Shown piece by piece: positions 1 to 10,987 of a stretch of 64,000 nt of DNA (the stretch's first letter is position 1; each line of letters begins with the position of its first letter). Under the pieces are notes generated by a model. It saw only the letters and a list, made by a program, of their open reading frames with translations. It was not told the origin of the DNA and ran no database searches. A program made the translations under genes and the position numbers. The DNA comes from Chinchilla lanigera (taxonomy: Eukaryota; Chordata; Mammalia; Rodentia; Chinchillidae): positions 13,268,962 through 13,332,961 of the forward strand of contig NW_004955447.1 of NCBI RefSeq assembly GCF_000276665.1, in the 5' to 3' direction.

Positions 1-403
1 TAGTTCTCTTTCTTGGTTGGGTCTTTCTCTGGTTTTGGTATCAGTATGATGCTTGCTTCCAGAAATGAGTTAGGGAGAATTGCTTCCTTTTCAATTTCAT
101 TGAATAGTTTGAGGAGGGTTGGTATTAAATCTTCTCTGAATTTCTTATAAAATTCTGCTGTGAATCCATCAGGGGCTGGACTTTTCCTTGTCGGTAGATT
201 TTTAATCATGCTGTCAATCTCATTAATTGATATTGGGCTGTTCAAGAATTTGATATCTTCATAACTCAACCTTGGTAATTCATACATATCTAGGAATCTG
301 TCCATTTCTTCTGAGTTTTTTATCCTATGGGAGTAAAGATTTCAAAGTAGGTATTAATGATCTTCTGAATTTCTGTAGAATCTGTGGTAATTTCCCTCTT
401 CAG
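1..403 (-). mobile_element. L1 LINE ORF2 fragment (reverse transcriptase region)
   Basis: Read on the minus strand this encodes broken pieces of the L1 ORF2 reverse transcriptase N-terminal part. It includes the recognisable block for a proline-glycine/alanine-proline-aspartate-glycine-phenylalanine turn and, further on, the IPKPEKD-like segment. The element runs off the left edge of the window, so its 3' end is not seen. Stops and frameshifts are present, so it is a relic. Its upstream side, to the right, abuts the tandem array at 404-1452 rather than the endonuclease domain and ORF1. Family assignment is from recognised L1 ORF2 protein similarity. Confidence 0.9.
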
Positions 404-868
404 TAGCTGCTCAGCCAAGACCACTAGTGTCCCTAGTTTTCCTGTTGTTCAGGTTTGCCCCTGGGTGACCTTTGAGCAGCGCTACTTAGTCTCGGGTTTT
501 CTGGCAGTTTTTGATTTGTATCTAGTTATCCCCATTTTCAGACACGGGCACTTGTGTCAGTTGATGGCCGATTGTCTGATCCAGCGTCCCCTTGCAGTTC
601 AGGACATGTGCACGACTTGACTCATTTTGCACTGGTGTGACAATCCCGGTCCAGTGGACCTATGTCCCTAGGCAGTTTAGGGTACAGGCATTATTCAGAC
701 ACAGACTGCAGGGTCTACAGTTTGTGAACCACCTGAATCTATGTCTCCAGTCAGTTCAGGATACATACACGAACCAGATGCAGCTCAGATGGGTAGCAGT
801 CACAGACTTCCCCAGCCTTCGACTCGCTAGGGAGTCTGGGCAAAGGCAAAGCACGCACTCGAACCATG
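404..868 (-). repeat. L1 5'-UTR-like region with short imperfect subrepeats
   Basis: GC-richer than the surrounding DNA. It holds three diverged copies of a CAGTTCAGGAYAYRYRCACG-like motif near 594, 671 and 755, about 80 bp apart. From about 835 to 868 it contains the tail of the same unit that repeats further right. It lies on the 5' side of the minus-strand L1 ORF2 fragment, so an L1 promoter region is the simplest reading, but it carries no independent proof of L1 identity. It could instead be an unrelated satellite. Confidence 0.45.
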
Positions 869-1452
869 GGTCCGGCAGCTGGTGGAGCACTCGCTCACTG
901 TGCAGGGTGCCTGGGGGCTGGGAGAGTCTACATGCCCTGCCCCAGCCAGAGAAGTCCCTGGGGCTTCTGATTGAGGACTTCCTCTCTGCTGTGGGTGCAG
1001 GGAGGGCAGAGACTCAGTCTGTAATGTCAGCGGGGTCCTGGTTCACCCACTTTGCCCTCAGGGAGTAGATGGGAAATACCTGGCTCTCTCTGCACATTTC
1101 AGCTGGGAACCATGGCGGTGTGGGCCGTGCACAGACTTGAATCCTCAGGTCCAGTACATCCCGGAGCACTGGCTCTCTCAGTGTGGTGTGCACAGGGCTC
1201 AGAGAGTCTGTTCACCCTACCCCCAGCCAGAGAAGTCCCTGAGGCTTCTGAGTAAGGACCTCCTCTCTGCCAAGTGTGCAAGGATGGCAGAGACAGTCTG
1301 CAATGTTGGTGGGGTCCTGGTTCCTGCACTCTGTCCTCAGGGAATAGATGGGAAATACCTGGCTCTCTCCACACATTTCAGCTGGGAACCGTGGCAGTGT
1401 GGGCCAAGCACAGACTCGAACCCACAGGTCCAGCAGCTCCTGGAGCACTAGC
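869..1452 (-). repeat. Tandem array of ~280-bp units, probable L1 promoter monomers
   Basis: Two full units (869-1146 and 1147-1426) and the start of a third (1427-1452) are visible. Shared landmarks recur at a constant interval: GGTCCRG...GGAGCACT at 869, 1147 and 1427; CCCAGCCAGAGAAGTCCCTG at 941 and 1222; GGGAAATACCTGGCTCTCT at 1071 and 1350. Rodent L1 elements often carry 5' monomer arrays that act as internal promoters. The position upstream of a minus-strand L1 fragment fits this, with the L1 5' end near 1452. Open frames seen across the array on both strands are by-products of the repeat. Confidence 0.6.
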
Positions 1453-2540
1453 TCAATGATACGATTTTAAAGAGGAAAGTCAGGGAGGGAAGGGATAATG
1501 CAGAGTACACAGTAAAGCAGACCAAAATCTAGATAAACCAGGTACAGTGGAGATATTCCAGGCACATACAACAAACCCCAACTAATTTTTTCTTCTCAGT
1601 ACACCACATACACTGATGTATTTCTCCCACCAATTTGCTCTTAGTAACAAGTCTTGGACTCTTTAGAGACTTTGATTGGTAAAGATTAAGATGGCTGGTA
1701 TCACTTTTCTGCAGGCCATCTCACCAATAACTCATATATGGAAAATTTTAGAATATAAATGAGTTTTCATCTCAGAGTAAGACTGGACTTAAGAGATATT
1801 GATATTTTCATTCCATTTTCTTAATAGCCCGTGGGGTCCGCAGCATGTTACCAGCCAGGAACATCCTGCCTCTCTCCTTCTCCTTTACCCAGTTTGTAGG
1901 CAGCCCTCCTCCAAAATATTTACAACACAAAAGCTCAAAAAGAGCCTTTAGTAAATGAGATTTGTGCATCCCACCTTCCCTGACAGATGACGAGGACTAA
2001 CCCTAAAATGACCCTACTTCTAGTGAGCAGACTATTATACTTACGTACATGCAGGAGTGAAGGAACAGTATTTGAGGATCACAGTGCATAATGTCTTTTA
2101 TTTTGCCTAAAACATCCTGATTTGAACCACCTAGAAATATTACTTTTCTCATTTGAGAAGTTTCTTTAACAAAAATCAAATTTAATTTAATTTAGCAAAA
2201 TGTTAAATAACACCTAACATGTGCCAAGTTCTGTTCTATGCCAATAAATGTGAGTGAGACGAGGCCCCTGGCCTTAAAACCAATAGCAGACAGGAGTGAG
2301 TACCATCATTGTGGACTATCTCAGTAATCCCACTACAAGCGATGCTCTTACATCCTTAGATTATAGAAAGGACAAACTGGCTTTCTGTCCATGGAGAATA
2401 AGGGAAGATACAAATGCTATGTAAGTCCTGTTGGTTGTATTCAGCAGACAAAAAAGGAAAGGAAAATGAAAAGAAGGAAGAAATAATATGTGAAAGAAAC
2501 AGACAGTCGTACTCAACATCACTGACTATTAAAGAAAAGC
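1453..2540. other. Unassigned non-coding stretch
   Basis: No gene recognised. Around 2200-2275 a TGTGCCAAGTTCTGTTCTATGCC-like stretch followed by GGCCCCTGGCCT resembles old MIR/L2-type repeat wording, but is too decayed to call firmly. The rest is unassigned AT-rich sequence. Confidence 0.4.
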
Positions 2541-3345
2541 AAATAACAACAACACTGAGATTCCATTTTGCCCCAGAAATCAAATAATCACAAATACACT
2601 TGAGGCCCTGGGACAAAAGGAACTACTACAGCTACTATGGAAATCAGTATGGAACTTCTTCAAAACACTAGCCCTAGAAATTCCATTTGACCCAATTATT
2701 CCCCTTCTAGGTATCTTCCTAAAAGAGTGAAACCCATCATATTACATTGATACATGCTAGCCACGTTTACAGCAGCACAATTCACAATAGCTAAGCCTTT
2801 GAAGCAGCCTGTGTGTCAACAGATGAATGGATTAAAAAATATGGTGTTTACACAAAATGGAGTACCATTGTGCCATAAAGAAGGATAAACTTCAAGCATT
2901 TGTAGGCAAATGTGTGCAACTAGAGACCATAATACTAAGTGAAATAAATCACACACAGAGCATAAACATCACACAGTTTTTATATGAGAAATCCAAATCA
3001 TAAATAAAGATCAAAAGAAAACATAGGTAATGGGAAGTAGGGAGAGATATCTTCCTCAAATTGGAAGGGGATCAGGAAATGGAGGGAGCAGTAGGAAAGA
3101 GGGTGAAGAAAGAGGTGGAGACGTGCTGTGTACACGCACCCACTCCACATGAGGACTATAAACAAAAGAACTCCACACAAGACATTTTAAAAAAGAAAAA
3201 TGTCTGGGGAATTTAAAGCAATGTGATATATCTAGTGTATTGAGTACATGTCTAGTAAGAAGCATGGGGGGTTGGAATGTATCTTGATAACTGTGGATTT
3301 CATTTGCCAAAGGAAGACTACATATTGATTCTGAAACTAGCTTTT
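2541..3345 (+). mobile_element. L1 LINE, ORF2 3' end plus 3' UTR
   Basis: Plus-strand sequence matches the C-terminal end of L1 ORF2, including the stretches for GARLH-like cellular-target wording, GGTATCTTCC, GCAGCACAATTCACAATAGC and GTGAAATAAATCA near the ORF2 stop. A purine-rich 3' UTR follows from about 2960. It is 5' truncated and full of stops. The conserved 30-odd bp normally following GGAACT is deleted near 2625. A younger L1 is inserted after 3345; host L1 or flanking sequence resumes at 3915. Confidence 0.85.
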
Positions 3346-3897
3346 TTTTTATTTTAAAAATAAAAGGAGGAAAACATTAACAGACAGACAAATTTTACAA
3401 AATAGCAAAAGAACACTACAGACAGTATGGAGTTACAAACAAAGTGGTAGGGAATTAACAATGCTTGTTGTATTACATATTGGTATCTTCAAAGTGGTTT
3501 CTCATGAAAACAGATAGAGACATGCAATGCTGATCAACCAAGGACTCACTGACAGTTTCTTTCAGCAAAGAAATACAAGACAGTAGAACAGCCATGTTGA
3601 CTATCCTGCATATACATAATATAAAATTTCTCCTTCTTTCCCTTGTCTTTTCCCACATCCCAGTTGCCCTTTACCCTTGAGTGCTTTCCTATCAATTCAC
3701 AATGTCTACCATATCTCCTGGTTTAAATTAACTCTTTCAGGTTTTACACTGGTGATTGGATAAGAAAATTGTGGTACTTTTATATAATGGAATATTACTC
3801 AGCTGTAAAGAAAGATAAACTCAAGGCTTTTATACGTAAATGGTCACAACTAGAGACCATACTCATAAGTGAAATAAATCAAACATACATGTGCAAG
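3346..3897 (-). mobile_element. L1 insertion with 5' inversion (twin-priming structure)
   Basis: The insertion is bounded by an exact 17-bp duplication, TTCTGAAACTAGCTTTT, at 3329-3345 and 3898-3914. Its left part (3346 to about 3740) begins with a T-run and is L1 3' UTR on the minus strand. Its right part (about 3745-3897) is the ORF2 3' end on the plus strand, with the ATGGAATATTACTCAGC and GTGAAATAAATCA landmarks. Opposite orientations of adjoining L1 segments inside one target-site duplication are the signature of twin priming during target-primed reverse transcription. The left part is the same L1 3' UTR type as 16173-16349. Confidence 0.85.
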
Positions 3898-3979
3898 TTC
3901 TGAAACTAGCTTTTATGCAGAAATGTAACAGTACCAGCTGAAGAACTCTGTCCTGAAGTGGAATGACACTAAAGAAGGG

Positions 3980-4215
3980 AAGGTAAGCATGGTGGCACAG
4001 GCCTGTGATCCCAGGCACTTTGGGGTTAGTGCAGGAAGATTGCAAGTTTGTGGCCTGCCTGGTCAACTTAGCAAGATCCTGTCTCAGAAAATAAAAAAGG
4101 CTCAGAATGTGTAGCTCAGTGGAAGAGCACTTGCCTGGCCTCACCGTACCTATATGAGGCCTTGGGTTCAATTCCCAGTGCACATACTGAAAAGGAAAAA
4201 AAAAAATTGCAAGAA
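3980..4215 (+). mobile_element. B1-ID composite SINE
   Basis: The 5' part resembles B1 (7SL-derived): GGTGGCACAGGCCTGTGATCCC, then CCTGTCTCAGAAA. It continues into an ID-like tRNA-derived half with GTAGCTCAGTGGAAGAGCAC (A box) and GGGTTCAATTCCCAGTG (B box), and an A-rich tail. The dimer arrangement matches the B1-dID type SINEs known from several non-murine rodents. It is diverged, so it is not a young copy. Confidence 0.8.
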
Positions 4216-4320
4216 CAGAAAAAGAAAGCAAAAGTAGAAAAGAAAAGAAATAAAAAGAAATGAAAAAAAAGAAAAGACCACAATTCCTTTTCCAGCTTTA
4301 AAAAAGAGAAAAAAAAAGGA
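4196..4320. repeat. A/G-rich low-complexity tract
   Basis: Poly-A and GAAAA/AAAG-rich sequence that expands the tail of the preceding SINE. It has no coding potential of its own; minus-strand open frames here are phenylalanine/serine-rich artefacts. Confidence 0.7.
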
Positions 4321-4702
4321 GCTCCCCAGGTTTCAGTGTAAAAATATTTTCTAAAAATAAAGCATTTAAAATTATCGTATTGTAATAAAAATCTAAAATT
4401 TGGCATGATATCAGTACTTCAAGTTATAAGCATAAAAAAGTAAGCAGTTTACTGAAGTGCTTGTAGAATCATCCCATTCATCACCACAACGTAATTCTCA
4501 CTTCAAAAGTATTAAATGCAATTCTAATTTCTAAAGTATTAAAGAGCAAGTAACACATAATTACGCTGATTTCCGTCTAAAATGTGTTAGAGAGTCAGGA
4601 GAAAAGGTGAGGAATGATACTGCACAAACACGCAAAAGTTTCTAAAACACTTTTACAGACATCTTTCTTCTAAGAGTTGCTCTTGTCGCAGAGCCGACTT
4701 AC

Positions 4703-4898
4703 TGGTGACTTCTCCGTTTCTTTCCCCCCACCCCTGTCTCCCTCCACACTTTCCACATTTTCTCCTTCTGAACGCACTCTAGGCTCTGCCTAATGCAGAT
4801 GTTGGTCAACTCTTTTTCGGTTCTGTCCAGGTCTCCTCTGACCTCATTAGCACAGTCAGCAGCAGTCTCAGACACCATCAGCACAGCAGATGTTCCAT
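4703..4898 (-). other. Possible internal exon, unrecognised
   Basis: On the minus strand a 196-nt segment is bounded by a good acceptor (pyrimidine run TTGCTCTCTCCTCCTTTCCAAG ending at 4899) and a consensus donor GTAAGT (4702-4697). One frame is open throughout, giving about 65 residues rich in charged residues (ETAADCANEV, DLDRTEKELTN, then WKVWRETG). I recognise no family. Such segments arise by chance in tens of kilobases, and no partner exon was identified, so this is only a candidate. It could also be an unannotated non-coding RNA exon. Confidence 0.15.
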
Positions 4899-4899
4899 C

Positions 4900-6490
4900 T
4901 TGGAAAGGAGGAGAGAGCAACAAGCCTTATCAATTCCTTGGTTTTACTACTTCAGTCTATCACTGAAGGATAAAAAGCAGCAGGAGGAAGTGCTTTACCA
5001 TGTGTTTGTGCTGTTAATTGGGTGTTGGAGGGGAATTTGGATGCAGAAAGCCTCACTCACCCTGCCCATTGTACACAACGGAGAGGGCAGCAGGATTATA
5101 GTTAGTGGTGTGGAAGAGAAGAGTTTTAAAATTCTGCTCCTTTGGAATTTTTGTAATTTTACTATCCTGATCTCAGTTTCTTCCGTAATAACTCGATGGT
5201 TTTTATTGATAATTATTCCAAGGCCCTTCCTTTCAAGACTGAAATTTAACATTGACTTTGGTGTCTGAAGATCTAGCTCTGTGCTGTGTTTCCACCATCA
5301 TTAATGGGCTGTGTGAAATCCCCAGACCTCTTAATCACTCAGGGTGCAGTTAGTCCACTGCAACACTGGGAGTCAGGCATCTGTCTCAACAAGAATACAA
5401 AAAATGATGTCAGTCACTTGCTAAACACTATGAGGTACTGTGCAAGATATCATTTCTCTAGGATTTCCTACAAACAAGACAGTCTTTACCTCTATGCCCC
5501 TAACTAAATGGTTGAGAGATGAACAACCATTCTTGTTTATGGAACAGTCTAACTGGGAAGGTATGGCTGTTTTTTTAAATAATGCAGCCTGCAAATATTT
5601 AAATCCAGATCGTCTTTTCCTGCATCTGTTTGTGACGAGAACAACCAGTCATCATCCTCTATGCAATAACCATTCATAAGGTGTGATTAATATCAATTAC
5701 TCTTTTATTATTATTACCAAATTGCTGCTGTTATAGCTGAGATACTTAAAGCAGGTTATCCACGGTTCTGCTGTCCCTGAGCAGAATCTGTTCTCTGCAC
5801 TCCCGCCCTCCCCTGCTGATTACTTCAAAGGGATGCAGCGAGCACTGGGAGGCGATGTTCCTTGTTAAGATTAAATAATTAATTGAGTAAATAAAATCAA
5901 GGCCAGGAAGAAAGGAACTAACTGCGCCTTATAAATGTTTACTTAGTTTGCCTTCAAGCCCATGGGTGGTAGTTTTTTATAAAAACCTGGAGACTGTTTA
6001 CAAGTCAGGAAGATATTAAACTACGAAGTAAAACAAACAAGACAACAAACCACTGATCTCTTTTTCCTTGATTAGTGGAAAGACTGTATTTCAGCATGCT
6101 TTGCTGAGCACAAATATAGTTTGAGGGATTCTTCTGAACTCCTATCCAGATGTCAATAATGTTTTTGTGCTTTCTTGTATCATTCCTCAATTTGTGCCAC
6201 ACTGCCCATCTCTCTTCTGCTGATTACCCACATTACCCTCTATTTCCACAAGACTTTCCAGAATATTCTAGTTTACATTGACTTCTGCCTTCTAGAACTT
6301 TCTATCATGTCTAACAATCGAATGCTTGTTTATATAGTGAAGTGAATTGCTTTTTGTCAGACATATTTATGTACAAGTTTTGTTTTTATAAACTTGTTTC
6401 AGGGGAAAAGAATCTAAAATTTATTTTTATACCTCCAAAGACATAAGGGACTTCATCTTAAATTGGCGATGTACCTGATGCTTAATAAAT
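4900..6490. other. Non-coding stretch, possible conserved element at 5700-5960
   Basis: No repeat family or gene recognised. Between about 5700 and 5960 the sequence is of mixed composition with clustered homeodomain-like cores (TTAAATAATTAATTGAGTAAATAAA) and TTTATAAATG-type motifs, which is the texture of a developmental non-coding element. This is impression only, without any alignment. Confidence 0.25.
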
Positions 6491-6511
6491 ATGTCTATTG
6501 TTTGTTTTCAG

Positions 6512-6751
6512 CCAGGTTACTACATTGCCCAATTCCAAGGTGCACTGTGTATATGTTCACTATTAGTAATACTAGTACTTTGGTGGTGGTCAACAAGATC
6601 AAATAAAATGGAAGACAAGATCGATGGTGTCTCTGGAGTTGTTCAATGTGCTCAATGTGTTGATCACATTAAGCATTCTTTGAGATCGAAGATAAATGAT
6701 TTAAAACATAATCAATGTTTTAAAGAAAGTGACAACATTACAATCTATTAA
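6512..6751 (+). CDS. Possible terminal exon encoding a membrane-anchored C-terminus
   Basis: The segment follows a strong acceptor (TTGTTTGTTTTCAG, ending at 6511) and stays open for 79 residues to a TAA at 6749-6751. The first codon in the exon frame is CCA. The peptide has one hydrophobic segment at about residues 10-26 (ALCICSLLVILVLWWW). A polar, cysteine- and lysine-containing tail ending in NITIY follows, as for a single-pass type I protein tail. No family is recognised and no upstream exon was found. The nearest plausible AATAAA downstream is around 8059. An open frame of this length can occur by chance in AT-rich DNA, so this is a weak call. Confidence 0.2.
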   Translation, partial: PGYYIAQFQGALCICSLLVILVLWWWSTRSNKMEDKIDGVSGVVQCAQCVDHIKHSLRSKINDLKHNQCFKESDNITIY

Positions 6752-9290
6752 GTGGTTTTTTGTTTTTTTTTTACTCAATGACTGCCCCAATTTAAGAAGG
6801 AATATTAAGGAATGCAGAAGAGTACCTGTGTTACCACTGGATTTTAGGTCCAGAAATCAATACTCTCTGTTACCTTGTATTTTATGAATGTAGGCAGTAA
6901 AGCTATTGAAATATTGAGCTACTTCAGGAAATCTTTTTTGCCATTACAGTTGACAAACCATTTTAGATCACTGGAATTAACATTTTCTATGAGCACTATT
7001 ACTGTGTCACTGCAATTTTCCTTCCCTGTGCTTAATATTTGTGAAAATAGGTGGTAAAATTGCCAGGTGATTTTTTTTTGTATTTAGCTGGTACCAATAT
7101 TCATTATTTTATAAGTCTCATATAAAAACAAGTTGTCACTAAAGTATTCAGGAAAAATAATGAAATTGATGAACATGGAGTTTATAAAAGATATAAAACG
7201 CCAAATATTTGTGATTTCAATATAACCTAAAGATGGAAATGACTAAGAGACTACGAAACTCAGTATTAGTTGGGTATAATTTCAAGGACATTAGATAATT
7301 TGCTAACCATGGTATATTACTAAGCATTACCTATAGAACAAAATTCATCCTCCCTACTGTTCACCTCATTTGTGGACATTTGTCAACAATTTCTTAATTC
7401 AAGTTTTAGAAAAGAATTGATAAGAAATTAAAATTCATATGTAATCGTTAAAAAAGAGAAGCACAGGAGAGGATTTCCCTTATGCCTTTAAAAGCTTGGA
7501 AACTAATTAGGGACATTTTTGAAAACTAAAATGCATTTTCTGTAGTTCAGCTTGTTGTCAGTATGGATGATGGTAGATCATCCTATGGGAAGAAAAGATA
7601 CACCAAGGGTCAGGTACACTCTGGGTGAAAAACTCCCTGAGAATGATATGGCAGTATACACCCTGGGTAATATAAAACATACTTTCCGATGCAAGTAATG
7701 GAAAGTTCAACTTGCATAAGAAGTGAAAGTCAACTTCTGGAGTCTTGTGACAGAAAAGTTCAAGTGTAGATATAGTCTTAGAAAAGGGTTGAGCCTGAGG
7801 CAGATAATGCTATCAAATTTCTGCTTGTGTTGCTTTGAAATCTTTTTGTCTCTCTTTTTCTCAATGTGTTGATAATATATTGAATCATCTCTTTTGATGT
7901 CAAAAATGATTATTCAATTTTATACTTTATATACTCTCATTTTCAAAAAGACATTATGCCAGGTCAGTAATACTGAACTTTGAGAGACTGTGTACCCAAA
8001 CTGTAACCCAAAAGCCACTTTTTTGTCAGAAAGTGAGGCAATAAAGCAAACTGCAATAAAACCTGAACACTGAGGTTTTAGTTTAGAAAAAACAAGTGTT
8101 ACCCAATGCTGGCTGCTGGGGCCATGCTGGAGTGACCTGGCTCGAGTGCCCACAGAGAGAGCTCTGGGTGCCTGCTGCAGCACACACAGGCCACAGGTTC
8201 ACCATCATTGTTCCAGGAGAACATCTGAGCAAATACTGTGACTGACAGAGATGGAGGGCACGTGCCCCGCTGCTACCACTGAAGGAGAAGCTAAATTCCT
8301 CAGAAGCACCTGCGTCTTGGTAACAGGAATCCACTGGAAAGGGAGAGGGAAGAAAAACTGCTAAGAGCAGCCAATAAACTTTGGCTGTAACTAGTGTTTA
8401 AGGAAGTGAAGAATATGGACTTACAGAGTAAGTAGGGTCAGATCCCAGGAACATGGAGTAATGTGGGAATCAGTAACTCCTGTCAGATTGTAGAGATGGC
8501 CTTAATTATCATGTGAAATGTGAGACGTGGATTATTTATGTGATAAGAAATTTGGGGCTTGTCTTAAAGATTAGCTCAGGGATGTTAGTTGAAAAAGCTG
8601 TATTACCCAGTGGGTACACTGATATCAAAATTGTTTCATCTGAGGCCAATTATTCTCTCCCTTCAAATGCTTTCCATAGATATAACAGCCAGAAAAAGAG
8701 TTATTTCAGAGATAGAAACACAGCTACCAACAATAGCCTTTCAGTTATGCACGAGAAAAGCAAAAATCTTAGGTAAGATTGAAGTTACTGGAGTGTGAAT
8801 ATCACAGAGTAGGAAATTATGTTTGGCTTTTCTTAGTGTACATTATAACTGTGTTGGTTGTTTTAGGGGCTAGTTCCTAAATTTTAACTGGACAAAATGC
8901 CAAAAAATGGATATCGTGATGGCCAGCCACACAATTAGGGTTGTTCTATAGTGAGCAGTAGTTTAAGATTATATTACATAGAATTTGTTATTGTTAGGCT
9001 TTATATTCCAGTATGATTATCTTCTTGAAATTACATGAGTATGTTTATGTGAAATTTAGAAGAGGTTTGGTTGAAAAAAATATGTGTTCTCTGTGTCTAT
9101 CATCTAAGACCAGCTCCTTAAGCAAGGACTAAGATCTAAAGAGACAGTCTAGAAACTATTGTAAGGGGAAAAAAAGAAACAAAATCCTTCTCATTTAATC
9201 ACTGTGACTATCTCCTGGAGCTGCAACTACAGAAATACACAAAGTAATCCTAGTGAATAGGAGGAAGCTGGGTTTTATTATTCAATGTAT
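6752..9290. other. Unassigned non-coding stretch
   Basis: No gene recognised. Around 7990-8070 an AGTGAGGCAATAAAGC / GCAATAAAAC wording resembles the end of a Tigger-type (TcMar) DNA transposon, but only weakly. Remaining sequence is AT-rich and unassigned. Confidence 0.35.
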
Positions 9291-10210
9291 TTTAAACTGG
9301 TACATTAAAAACACAAAACTGTACAAATTCCTGGGGTATAATGTGATGACTGCAGACATGCAAACATGGCTTAATACTTAAATCATGTTAAACATGACTC
9401 CTCCGACATGTATCATTTCTGTTAGGGGAAACCTTTCAAAATCTTTGTTCTAGCTTTTTAGATATATAGAGTGTCGTTGCCATCTGCGTTTGTCGCTTTA
9501 TGCACTAACACCACAACATCTGGCTCCTGTTTAACCACAGCTGCATATTCATCCAGCCACCCCTTCCCGCTGCTCCCGATCACCTGCCCTACCTGGACTG
9601 TCATTATTCCCACTCCCTGCAGAATCGAGGTTTTACATCCCACATATAAATGGGGTCAGGCATCGTCTGCCTCTCAGTGCCTGGCTTCTTCTACTTAATG
9701 TTCTTCATTCCATCCACATTGTCAGAAGCGGACAATTTCGTTCTTCTTCAGGGCTGAGTCTTGTGATATGCTACATACAAACCGCCATTGCGCTAGGCAT
9801 CTGTCAGTTGTTAGGCCATTTTCCTAGCAATTGTAAATAGTGTGATGTAAACCAGGGGAGAACAGACGTCTCTGATGTACTGACTTCAGTTCCTTTAGAT
9901 GTACACCCCATAGTGGGACGGCCGAATTAAACTGTAGCTCTATTTTTAACTGTCTGAGGAACCTCAGTGCTTTTTTTCTATAATGGTGCTGCTGATTTAT
10001 ATTTCTATCAAAAGGATGCAAGGCTTCTTTTCCTCTACAACTCACTAGCAATTATTTGGTCTTTTTATGGCACCCATTCTGTTTTGGGTAAAATGATATT
10101 GTGGCCTTGATTTGTATTCCTCTGATGATTAGTCATACTGAGTACTTTTCATACCTCTATTGGTTATTTCCATGTCTCCTTTTCAGAAATATCTATTTAG
10201 GTACATTGCC

Positions 10211-10367
10211 TCTTTTTTTGGACTTTTTGAGACAGGGTCTCACTATGCAGTTCAGGCTGGCCTTGAGCTCACTTCGTAGCCCAGGCTGGTCTCAAACTCG
10301 CAGGGATCCTCCTGCCTCAGCCTCCCGAGTGCTGGGATTACAAGCGTGCACCACCACACCTGGGCTT
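10211..10367 (-). mobile_element. B1 SINE
   Basis: Antisense B1 beginning with a T-run, then TTTTTGAGACAGGGTCTCACT and ending TGGGATTACAAGCGTGCACCACCACACC. Both CAGGCTGG copies are present, showing the internal duplication seen in standard B1. It is well preserved and lies inside the older L1. Confidence 0.95.
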
Positions 10368-10956
10368 AATTAGATTCTTTATTTATTTATTCTATTGAAT
10401 TTCTGAAGTTCCTTGTATACACTGAATAGTAACCATTTGTCAGAAGCGTAACTTGTATTTGTTTCCTCCCATTCTTTAGGTTCTTTTCTCTATAACGACT
10501 GTTTGCTGTACAGAAGCCTTATACTTTGATGTCCTCCCACTCCCATATTTTTCCTTTATTGCCTTTGCTTTGGGGTCTAGTTCAAATAAGTATTTTCCTA
10601 TTTTTGTTTGTCTGTGTTTTTTCTAGAAATTTCATAGCTTTAGCTCTTGCATCTAAGCTTTAATCCATTTTGAGTTGAGTTTTGTAACGGGAGACAAACA
10701 AGTATTTAGTTCTATGTCTGGTTTTCCCAGCACAGTGCACTGGAAAGACTTCTGATTCTCCAATGCATGTTGTCAATACTTTGTCAAACATCCGCTGGCT
10801 GTAGATGCGGCTTTACTTATAGCCTTTCTATTCTGTTCTCTCAGTAGAATGTTTTTATGCTGCTATCACGCTATTTTGATTACTACAGCTTTTAGTAGCT
10901 TTTGAAGTCAGGTAGTGTTATGCCTCATGCTTTACTCTTTTACTCAAAGGTGAAAA

Positions 10957-10959
<3 letters not shown>

Positions 10960-10987
<28 letters not shown>
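10960..10987. repeat. (TG)n microsatellite
   Basis: TGTGCGTG followed by a near-perfect run of TG dinucleotides inside the old L1. Confidence 0.95.

Noticed and set aside
869..1452. CRISPR-like direct repeats
   Set aside because: Units are ~280 bp, diverged and abutting with no spacer pattern; the DNA is a mammalian genome.
592..1459. Overlapping open frames on both strands, up to 158 codons
   Set aside because: They lie in the GC-rich tandem array and repeat with its ~280-bp period; no domain or codon signal.
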